Source: Reticulitermes lucifugus | Taxonomy: Eukaryota > Arthropoda > Insecta > Blattodea > Rhinotermitidae | Direction: 5' to 3' | DNA length: 21,505 bases | Assembly (NCBI GenBank): GCA_026260175.1 | Contig: JAKCWW010000208.1 | Location: 1-21,505, forward strand | Shown here: piece by piece, positions 8,585-16,924 of the stretch | Layout: every line of letters starts with the position of its first letter | Numbering within the stretch: the first letter of the stretch is position 1 | Program-made: the position numbers and the translations under genes | The notes under the pieces: generated by a model | Seen by the model: only the letters and a program-made list of their open reading frames with translations | Told to the model about the DNA's origin: nothing | Database searches by the model: none

Positions 8585-8720
8585 ACAAACCTGTCATCCC
8601 CAACTTCAGGGATCAAGGCAGCAAGTTTCTCCAAAACATAAGGAACTTTCTTAACGTATTACATGGTGTCACATCCAAGAATACAGATGTCTGCCAATCA
8701 CAACCATAAGAACGTCGCAT
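8585..8720 (+). repeat. stem-loop interspersed repeat, copy d
   Basis: CAAGGCAGCAAGTTTCTCCA AAACATAAGG, then ttaacgtattacatggtgtc, then ccaagaatacagatgtctgc. This follows the same order as copy b (AAGGCAGCACGTTGCTCCGA AACGTCTG, ttaacaactacatggttcag, ccaaaagcagaccatcatct). More decayed than b. Confidence 0.55.
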
Positions 8721-8887
8721 CTTGTATAGACAACATGTTATTTCAATGCAACTTCAGGTTATCTGACTCTACTAACCGCTTTGTAACAACACTGCATACA
8801 TGCACCAGTCTCCTTACATTCAGTCATCAAAAAGTAGCAGTTAAACAATACTAAGTATAGCAGTTATCTGTTTGTCCTTCCCATAGT

Positions 8888-9250
8888 GTAACCACAGTAA
8901 TCATACACAAGGCATTCCTCAAGAAAATACTAAGAAAGAATTCAATACAGCAACCATGAAGAAATTCATTAACTTTCAGTACTTATGATGATTGTACACA
9001 CAAATTTGAAAACACAGCTAAGAAAATTGTAACTACATAGAAAGTTCTGTTGCCTTCACAACAGAAAAGAAGAGTTGAATCATGAAAACCTCATAAAGTC
9101 TACATCAGTGATTACAAATTAACAGATTTTCACTTCCCAGCATAACCAAAATAACCACACTATACACTGCTAGGGAAATTATCAGATAAGGAATTCAATA
9201 TGGCAACAATGAACAAATTCACATAACACATAAATTGTTGTGAGCACATA
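8888..9250 (+). repeat. diverged direct repeat pair (8888-8992 and 9148-9250)
   Basis: The two segments share gtaaccacag / ataaccacac, then aagaattcaatacagcaac / aggaattcaatatggcaac, then atgaagaaattcatta / atgaacaaattcacat. The second continues into acttgttggttttacaatag, which resembles cactcgttggtttgtaatta at about 4246 in GCAT intron 3. This suggests an old dispersed repeat rather than a local duplication. Class unknown. Confidence 0.4.
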
Positions 9251-10455
9251 TACAAATAAGACAATTGTAAGTATGAAGTAACACTTGTTGGTTTTACAAT
9301 AGCTAGACACAAACCAGAAAACACAGCCCGCATACACATTCACCAAAATTTGACTGAGCAAATCTCATTTGTTAGAAAATTCGCTTATCAACTTGGAACA
9401 AAACTACTGCTGGGTTGGACACTGAATACGGAATTCGAAGTCAATAATAAGGGACGATTATACAATAATTTGTGGAGCCAAAAACTCACAATGCTATGAC
9501 ATTTTGTGAAGTTATTATCCATTTTCTTTATTTCTACATAACCGCCCCATCCCAGATGCCAAGTCACCCTGGCGACTTGTGGGACCGATATATGTGGGTT
9601 CTCAATATTGAGATTGCTTCATGTCACCCTCTTGGCACCTACTACTTTGAGGTGGATCTTACATTTTTAGAAACTTTGTGCACCTGTAGAGTTATGTATG
9701 GTGTGGCCTCTCAATCTGTAAAATACATAAACATTTTTATTGTCCTGATCACAATTTAATTTCTTGGCACTGAATCCAGAAATGTATATTAGCCAAGGTG
9801 TTAACACAACAATTCCATTACTACTTTCTTCATATATTGTATCTCTTCAGGACTGAGAAGTGCACCTATTTTGGATGTCACTTTTTGTGCCATAATTTTG
9901 TGGGTAATTTAAACAATCAATATGTATTGTAAGATACTATCTCTGTATCATCACAAGAAATATAAAGAAAGTCTGTGTGAAACAAGTAGTACAATAGTCA
10001 TACATCACTATGAAAAACACTTGACAAAATGTCTGTGGATAAAAAAAGAAATGGACCTACAGTTGCAGATGTAAAAAAAGTGAACAAAAAATGCAGAATA
10101 TTATTTGTTCACTGACCAAACAAATTTGGACCAAATGTCCTTAATATCATGCCAAACTTCCAGCAACATTCTAACACTGCCCAATTCAGCACCAGCAAAA
10201 TGTTTTGTATTCTCTCTAGAAAGTAATATCATCTCTGATTACAGAATGTCAGTGTGCAAGAAAATGGCACACAAGAAAGCAAATAACTTGCACACCTGGC
10301 TGTCCAAAAACAAGTAAAATTATGATAGTACGTTCATAAACTTAATCCTTTGGCTGCCACATTTGTGTAACACCGACAAGTCCTCTGAATGAAGTATTTT
10401 TTCAGCAACTAACAATCACCATGTTGGGATTCCCTCAGCTTTTCAAACAAGAAAT
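9251..10455. other. intergenic with one GC-richer block at about 9541-9670
   Basis: Mostly AT-rich. The block ccgccccatcccagatgcca ... tggcacctactactttgagg stands out by composition and contains AGTC-accctggc-GACT. It sits in a 95-codon open frame (+) and a partly open frame (-), neither recognised. It may be a repeat of unknown class. Confidence 0.4.
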
Positions 10456-10547
10456 ATTATAATAACTGGTACTTCACAGTAGCAACACAACTTTATTAAT
10501 GATTAATAAAAGTTGTGCTGATGGTGTAAAGTACCAATTATTATCAT
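10456..10547. repeat. 92-bp near-palindrome (hairpin / foldback element)
   Basis: The left arm 10456-10500 and right arm 10501-10547 are inverted copies: actggtacttcacag...caacacaactttattaat against attaataaaagttgtgctg...gtaaagtaccaatt. I count about 38 matches over 45 positions, with seven mismatches and one gap, and almost no loop. It could be a foldback MITE, a small hairpin RNA precursor, or a chance survivor of an inverted duplication. The near-absent loop argues against a typical pre-miRNA. Confidence 0.7.
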
Positions 10548-12288
10548 AATTAGCACAACAGGATGCCTAACATAAAAATATTATGTTTTCAAATTATGCT
10601 CTCTCAATCTGGCATTAGAATTTAAAAATTCATAGTACCTAAAAATAAGAGGCATATGTGATTGGAGCAGCAGACATATTGTAAAGCAACAAGTATGCTA
10701 TGACTTGAGGTGAAAATGTTCCAAGTTCACCATCTTTAATGCTGATGTCCACATCTCTCCAGTATAAATTTAAACGAGGACTTTAATGTTCTGGGAGTTT
10801 ACAATCAGATGATCTGAAAAGGACAAACTGCATAGAACTACCACTCAAGTACACCAAAAAATAAAATGGAAACAGGGAGTAACAATTTTTTGGAGAAATT
10901 CAGATTAAGAATAGATGGGATGTTAAATAACTATTTACATTAAATAAGTTCAAAAACAAAGATGGAAAAAATATGCAAGAAAGAAGCCATGCTCAGTATA
11001 TATGATGTATGTGTATGGACGAACAAGTGTGAAAAATGTACGCACAGAGTAACAATGCTGGCACATTTCCTCATTTCTGTTAATCTAAAAAACTATACAA
11101 CTTACAGAAAAAGGATATCGGGCACAAAATATAAATTGCACATTCCATTTTTTTTTTCAAAAACGTTCATTTGCAACACTTTGCTCTCCAATAAATACTT
11201 AGTGACAGCCAAAATGTATGCAGACATGCACATACATCTTCATATAAACTTCCTTTCTTGACTGTCATATTTCAACAAAAAATGGGAACATGATGACAAA
11301 TTTCAGTAAAACTCCCTCATGTCACGTTTCATGAAAATCTGATGCTTTTAATGTTATTACATGAAGAGAGAGAAAGATAGAGACAGACAGGTGCACTGTT
11401 TCCAATTTTCATTATGCATGTATCAAAAATGGGAAAAACATTGTTTGTCAGAATGCCTAAAATCACTGGACACCAGCTTGAGGCGGCAGACAGTGGAAAC
11501 CAAAACCCTGAAGGATAAGTAGAATTCACATAATAAAAAAAAAAGGAGAATTTTGAAAACAAACAAAGATACGAAAACCTCAAGAACAAGTCCATGGTAG
11601 AGTGCTGGGCAGTCACACGACAAGTAAAGCACCACAGCACAAAGCATCCGTCTTCTTTAAGCATTTTCATGTCTGCCAACAGGCTAACATTAAGTACAAA
11701 ATTTACTTTCCTGAATTTTTTTTAATACCAATGCCTAATACAAGACGGTGTTTATACAGTTACAGCAAATTCCTTTTGTGATTGCACACATGGGTGGAAG
11801 TCAGACACACCTCCTGTCAGATTTGGACAGCAGACAGTTCTTAAATTTGCTTCACCACAGGAATATATAGAAAAGTCACTGTCATTCTACCAACACCGAA
11901 ATTTCACATTGCCTGCTACTATAATTCACCAGAGACTACCATCAGATGGACATGAACACATACAGTTTCATGCAGTCACCTTGCTGTAATGTGACATTTG
12001 GCATTGGAACAAGTATTTACCAAATGAAATGCTGCTAATTTCTTAAATATAGGACATCATGAAAAGACTGTGGATGGTCCTTACCTCAGAAGTTTATATG
12101 ATTCCAGTGGTGGCACAGTCAAAATCAGAAAATACAGCTGTGACAGTGCGGTGGCCTTGAATGGCAGGACACTCACACAGAGTTTTATAAAATACACTCC
12201 TCACAGGATGTAAAGTTACGTGATACATAGTCATAATGGTACTATAAACATCACCTACTTTATAAACTTACAAATATAAGATACAACT
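10548..12288. other. intergenic, nothing recognised
   Basis: AT-rich sequence with a short GA-rich tract (gaagagagagaaagatagag, about 11363-11382). Open frames of about 100 codons on both strands (10962-11261 +, 11679-11329 -) show no family features. Part of it could be 3' untranslated sequence of the minus-strand gene. Confidence 0.5.
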
Positions 12289-12306
12289 TCACTGTTTAAA
12301 CAGTGA
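12289..12306. repeat. 18-bp perfect palindrome
   Basis: TCACTGTTTAAACAGTGA is its own reverse complement, with a PmeI-type GTTTAAAC centre. It is isolated in AT-rich DNA, and no function is evident. Confidence 0.85.
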
Positions 12307-12467
12307 TTCCTTTTTAATTAATTTCACTTCCAAAATGGTTGGAGAGCTGTAAACGAGATGTCAACAGCTGATCTTCATTTTGTAGTTGGATTTAAAGACT
12401 CTTGTAGCTTGGCCCCACTAAGGAAATTATTGTACAGTGAGTTCTCTAACACAGCTTTTCTGTGAAG

Positions 12468-12550
12468 TTAACATACATCATGGGGCAGCCCAACTTGCTG
12501 GCAGGAGTGTCCAACTCTTCTGCCGAGGTGTGCGCTCCCCGAAAATCTCA
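12468..12550 (-). CDS. candidate terminal exon of the coiled-coil gene (weak)
   Basis: A GC-richer island. Minus strand: acceptor gttaagtgcag, then an open frame reading RFSGSAHLGRRVGHSCQQVG followed by LPHDVC and TAA (12470-12468). It is phase-compatible with the 16741 end of the fifth coiled-coil exon (phase 1). A second acceptor (AG at 12548-12547) would suit the phase-0 alternative and reads IFGERTPRQKSWTLLPASWA. A plus-strand frame from ATG 12480 also exists, so coding status is unproven. Confidence 0.2.
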
Positions 12551-12879
12551 CTGCACTTAACACATAACATACAAATTTTTTCTTCAGATTTCAAATTTGA
12601 AAACCGAAGTGTGTGAAGTACAAAAGATAATTTTCTTCAATAAAGTTGAGGTTAAAGTTAAGAGTTAAAAAAAACCAGTAACACTGAGATGAAGATAGTC
12701 TCTAAATATACCATTTAAAATCTAAATAATCACTGTAGCTTGGCAATTATTTTCACATCTGTGCATCTCCAAGTGTTGCACAAAACACTGGAAAGTACAG
12801 TCTCTGAAGAAAAAAATATTTTATTACAAAACAGATGTTCATAAGTGATGAGTGTAAGGACAATATATGCAGTTAATAT

Positions 12880-13110
12880 ATACAGGGTGTTTCTGAAAAA
12901 GGCAGCCATATTTTAGGTATGTGTTCTATGTACCAAAACAAAGAAAAAACTTCCTACAAATATGTGTCCCAGGAAGCTTTGCTTTCGCGGTACGACCACT
13001 TTAAATATGAGAGAGAGACGTGCTTCATGCATTACATTCCCCCTTCAGCAGACAGGAGATGAGAAGGGGAACATCATGTGTAACAGTACAAGGCACGCAC
13101 TTAGAGCACA
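12880..13110 (+). mobile_element. insect repeat starting TACAGGGTGTTTC
   Basis: tacagggtgtttctgaaaaa, then ggcagccatattttaggtat, then gctttgctttcgcggtacga and ccactttaaata. This order of words is typical of the terminus of a DNA transposon family common in insects. No transposase frame follows, and no matching inverted end was found, so it is probably a terminal fragment. Confidence 0.35.
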
Positions 13111-13721
13111 TGTTGTGAAATGTTTCATGGGTACTGTATGAATTTGAAAGTGACAGTAACAATCCATCATTCTATGGCCATGGGTACAGGTGTCTGAAAT
13201 GTGAATTCTTGTCATGCGTATTAATATCTATTGATCATAATGAAGAATCTAAGCGTTTTACCACACGTGTGTATGACGTTTTCTCTTTGTTCTGGTCCAC
13301 AGAACACATATCTATAATACAGCCACCTATTTCGGAATTATTCTGTACATTAAAGTGTACTGTGGACCCACTTATCAACAGACCTCTTACGTACAGACTT
13401 CAGAAATAATGGACGAAATTTGTTGGTTCAGAAATTTTGGTCCACAATGGAAATCTGTGAACTTCGCGGTCTTGACTGTTATTTAGTGAAATGGCTGCTA
13501 GGTGGCAGACACAAACACGCACTCACAGCTCTTCTGACACAGAATAAGTTACTATTACTTTCTTTTACTTCTTTTTTAGAATATGCAAGAGTAGTGACAC
13601 ACACTTGTCTCCTTAATTATCATTCATTTACATTCACTACAAGATTAATTATATTTGTGTATTATGTGTATGCATTAGTGTTATTTATACAATACTGTAT
13701 TACTGTTTTGGTGAGTTTTTA
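13111..13721. other. intergenic, nothing firm
   Basis: Contains a 9-bp inverted pair ggtccacag (13294-13302) / ctgtggacc (13360-13368). Plus-strand open frames at 13209-13409 and 13420-13722 are AT-rich and unrecognised. Confidence 0.5.
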
Positions 13722-14010
13722 GGCTACACATGCGCACATGCAAGCGCACACAATTTAAAAGCACCAGGCAATCGGCATTATTAGACCATCCACTCCCCTA
13801 TCTGTCTATTCATAAGAGGGTCTACAGTAATTGGAACAAGAGCACTGCAGGGGCAACAGACAGAAATTTCTGTAAAGAATAACTCTGCGAACTGCCAATT
13901 CCGTAGTGGAGCAGTCTGGCCAATTACAGACTGGTTTAGCTATGAATAATTCAACCAGCTGACTAGTACAATACACCGCAGATACACTACTCAAACAATC
14001 ATATGAAACC
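13722..14010. repeat. possible unclassified repeat
   Basis: Begins aggctacacatgcgcacatg, resembling the inverted end of the 1-192 element. It has higher sequence complexity than its flanks (ggcaatcggcattattagac, tggagcagtctggccaatta). One minus frame of 68 codons spans it. Only the composition and the shared terminal word support the call. Confidence 0.25.
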
Positions 14011-14856
14011 ACGTCTCTAATACAAAAATCTGAAACATGAATAGAACTTAAGTATAAAATGCATTAATTACATTTATAAAATACAAATATAGCATATAAC
14101 TACAGCTGTGAACAAGTGAAATACAACTGTCTGACACTTATACACAAATTATGACTTAGCACAAAAAAGTAAATTGTGTTATTAAATTGTGAATGAAACA
14201 AACGCGCAACTTCAGCACTGACAGTGTTCTGCAAGTTCACAGCAAAACACGCAACAGACATAATCACAACTTTAACTTCGTACGATTTCATGCTGTGGTC
14301 TGTGTTAACTAGTAGCAAAATAAATATGAACACATGTGAAAGTTTATTCTGATGCCAAAATGTATCCGATGGAATAAAAACAGACGGTGTGTTTCCTGGT
14401 TTATTTGTGCTAACACAGATAATTTCTAACCCTTTCATTTGCATGATTTCCTGCCATTCACAGAACCCAAAGAAAAGATGCCTTCCATATGCTATCAACA
14501 TACACAAATAAATATAATAAAATCTTATGCACATCAAATCATTTAATTCAATATAATCACTCATATCAAATAATTCTAAACATGTCAGAAAGTCATAAAC
14601 ATACAGCAACATTCCAGCAACTCTGCTGAATCACCATAATTACAGCAAATACTGATGGACAGCTCTGTTTTATTTACTTTAGAATCAGATAAGTCAAAGT
14701 TCATACAATCTCACACTACTTTGACAGAATAAAGAAACAAAAGCATGCACTTGTATCTAACTTCAAGAAGCATGTTCTTCAGAAACTAGATGTCCCTCAG
14801 TTAGTACACAAAAATCCCTGCTTTTAACTAAACCAAAGAATTCATTACCATGTATA
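14011..14856. other. intergenic, nothing recognised
   Basis: AT-rich. A 170-codon minus frame (14612-14100) has no recognisable domain, and its hydrophobic, Tyr/Phe-rich composition is what random AT-rich DNA gives. The short block cttcaagaagcatgttcttc at 14761-14780 vaguely resembles the stem-loop repeats. Confidence 0.5.
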
Positions 14857-14910
14857 CAAAAACCCCTGATGATGGCTGAGTCACGGCCGAAACATATGTA
14901 GGGTGAATTG
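14857..14910 (+). ncRNA. hammerhead-ribozyme-like motif (Penelope-like element remnant?)
   Basis: In order: stem I 5' side CAA, internal loop aa, ACCC; core CTGATGA (14866-14872); one extra T; stem II GGCTG-agtca-CGGCC (5 bp, one G-U); GAAA (14889-14892); 1-bp stem III C-atat-G; cleavage-type triplet GTA (14898-14900); stem I 3' side GGGT, internal loop gaa, TTG. This is the minimal type-I layout with one-base-pair stem III known from Penelope-like retroelements. The extra T between the core and stem II departs from the consensus, so activity is uncertain. AATAAA follows at about 14917. Confidence 0.5.
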
Positions 14911-15505
14911 AACAGAAATAAAAAGGTGCATTTGTTGGCTGAAGAAATTGAAAGTTGTTCAGTCAATCCAAAATATTTTATTTATGAATGATACCCATAT
15001 CAGCTACTCCTTAACATTATGATCTCCCCTTCATTGTAATGATGAGACATGCAAAAGTTAAGCGTACATAAATCCTATAAAATGTACATGAATATGCTGA
15101 CTCCTTTTGGCACATTGTCATCTGAATTCATATTACATATGTGTGTAAATCAAAGGGTTATGTTTTGATGGCCTGGCTCATCAGCAAAAATTTCCTCATC
15201 TTCATGGGACAGATAACAAGTTTATAATTTTTATTCATGTGCTACAAATACTCACTCCATGTGGCCAGCAGCACTGATGTACTGAGTTACAACTATGGTA
15301 TCACTTACCACATTACATCACAACTTGTCATCTAGATGGCTGGGGCACTGGTGGTTCTTCACCAGAAGCCTCTGTCACTGTATGCAGGAAAAAAGCAAAA
15401 TTACTGGACTAAATACATGCACTATACTTTTCTACAGTATTGTATTTAAAAGTGTGTTGCTGTTCACATACACGATGTATAAAATACAAGTAAGAGGGTG
15501 AATTT
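14911..15505. other. intergenic; continuation of the hammerhead-bearing repeat, then nothing recognised
   Basis: The first 80 bp (agaaataaaaaggtgcattt gttggctgaag...) look like the rest of the repeat tail. The remainder to 15505 is AT-rich with no supported feature. Confidence 0.4.
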
Positions 15506-15760
15506 TAGTCGCTACGGGCTGGAAGGTCTGGAAATAAAATCCCACTGGGGGCGAAGAGTTTCCACACCTGTCCAGACTGGCCCTGGGGCCTACCCAGCTT
15601 CCTCTACAATGGGCACTGGGTTGCTTTCCTTGGGGTAAAGCGGCTGGGGCGTGGCATTGACCACCCACCCCCATCTAGTGCCGAGGTCAAAGAAAGAGTA
15701 GAGCTATACCTCTAATCCATCTCTGGGCCTTCATGGCCTGTTCTAGGGTGAACTTCAAGA
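15506..15760 (+). mobile_element. tRNA-derived SINE, copy 4 (plus orientation)
   Basis: Starts agtcgctacgggctggaagg, the post-A-box part of the head. The body follows: ccactgggggcgaagagttt, ccagactggccctggggcct, ttccttggggtaaagcggct, atctagtgccgaggtcaaag, then ccttcatggcctgttctagg and gtgaac. The A box is truncated away and the B box decayed (ggaaataaaatcccac). It is in the opposite orientation to the other three copies. Confidence 0.85.
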
Positions 15761-15789
15761 TGATGAATTTTGAGGGGAATTGTTACAAT

Positions 15790-15960
15790 GTTCCTTGTTC
15801 TATGACATATGCAAAACACTAAAGCGTTACATGACAATGCATCAGAAAACATGTGAAACATGACTCTCCACCAATGGTAATGTCTGCGGGTAAAATGCTG
15901 TATTAATTGGACATGATTCTTGGCTCCAACCAATGTTTCATCAAAACTGGGCTGCTGATG
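15790..15960 (-). pseudogene. piggyBac-like transposase fragment
   Basis: A minus frame reads SFDETLVGAKNHVQLIQHFT, then RRHYHWWRVMFHMFSDALSC and NALVFCI. This resembles the C-terminal part of piggyBac-type transposases (pattern GGVD--DQLIQYYS--RK--KWWKK-FFHLLD-A--NAYIL). Against that pattern the GGVD-DQ segment is degraded: the Asp corresponding to the last catalytic carboxylate is not present. Only about 55 codons remain, directly beside SINE copy 4. The match is from memory of the family, hence moderate confidence. Confidence 0.45.
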
Positions 15961-16360
15961 ATGGGACTTTAGAAAACCCTGTTGGCATGGTCTAGGAAGA
16001 GCTGCACAATGGTCTAAAGTCATACTGGATTCTCCAGGAATGACAAGGTTTTTACTGTGAACTAAATGTTAAAAATGTTATGATAAGGTGGAAATTGTAA
16101 CTTTAAAACATATGAAACCAAGCATGTTATGCCTGGACTTATGACTGACTGACCGACTGACAACTAACAAACTATCTTCACTGCGCAGAGTCCTCCTGTT
16201 CACAAGTTAATAGTTGAAGCTTCCATTCTTCCAGGACTTACTGATACTTGAAGGCAGAGGCAGTATGTTCCTTCAAAACACTGGTATGAGATTACCCTGC
16301 AATGCAGTGGTATCCCAGAGAAATGTAATCCTCAGCAATATCACTGTAAAAACATCACAA
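15961..16360. other. intergenic, nothing recognised
   Basis: Mixed AT-rich sequence between the transposase fragment and the third LINE tail. It contains gactgactgaccgactgaca at 16143-16162, a short degenerate tetranucleotide run. Confidence 0.5.
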
Positions 16361-16600
16361 CTCACAAGCCAGTACTTCCTTGGCTACTGAAGAAATTCCC
16401 CACTTTATAGAAACTTGAAGGTTCATTATCCTATTCACAACAGCCCACAAACCATCCCTATCCTGTGCCAGACATATCCAGTCCACACCCTCCCATCCTC
16501 TTTCTCTAAGATCCATTTCAATATCATCCTCTCAACTACACCCAAGTCTTGCAAGTGGTTGCCAACCAGCACATGGTTATATTTAGTCTCTTTTACAGTA
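16361..16600 (-). mobile_element. 5'-truncated non-LTR retrotransposon tail, copy 3
   Basis: The minus strand, across frame changes, carries the motifs DDIEMDLRE, WEGVDWICLAQDRDG, VVNRIMNLQVS and a post-stop tail. These correspond to [18 protein letters not shown] and [10 protein letters not shown] of copies 1 and 2. The opposite (plus) strand stays open and reads KVHYPIHNSPQTIPILCQTY then PVHT, a second example of the antisense frame. It lies about 100 bp downstream of the coiled-coil gene's fifth exon, in the same orientation. Confidence 0.7.
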
Positions 16601-16740
16601 ACCCAACTATTCCTACAGACATTGAGATTACTGAACATTTTGGTGGCTCTAATGGCATGAACTTCAAAACGAAGGACTATAAATTGCATCAGAACAGCTG
16701 AATATCAATGGAACATCACCCATCAGCCTGCAGCACTGAC

Positions 16741-16924
16741 CTGTGTCAAGCTCTGGTTGCGTCAAGGCGTCAGGGTACGCAGGCATGGTGACACTTGGCC
16801 TGTTGATGATACGACTAACCTGCGATGACAGCAGCGTCCCATTTCTTTCAAGTTCATCTGCCTGCAGCTGCAGCTGCGACATCTTTCCGGCCAGGTCATG
16901 CAACTGATTTTCCCCATCAGCCAC
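16741..16924 (-). CDS. coiled-coil gene, exon E (3' end ambiguous)
   Basis: Phase-0 acceptor gtgccatag. Reads VADGENQLHDLAGKMSQLQL, QADELERNGTLLSSQ, with sequon NGT. Three ends are possible: donor CAG|gttagt at 16820 (phase 0); donor ACAG|gtcagt at 16741 (phase 1), keeping the coding-like VSRIINRPSVTMPAYPDALT; or read-through to the TGA at 16666-16664 as a terminal exon. GC-rich third positions persist to about 16741, which favours the second. Confidence 0.65.

Noticed and set aside
13294..13368. Inverted pair ggtccacag / ctgtggacc as transposon ends
   Set aside because: Only 9 bp with a 57-bp gap, no target duplication; could easily be chance.
14100..14612. A 170-codon open frame on the minus strand
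   Set aside because: Composition (Tyr, Phe, Leu, Ile, Cys) is what AT-rich DNA gives, and there is no domain, splice context or repeated structure.
15432..15674. An 80-codon minus frame
   Set aside because: It runs through SINE copy 4 and has no protein-like features.
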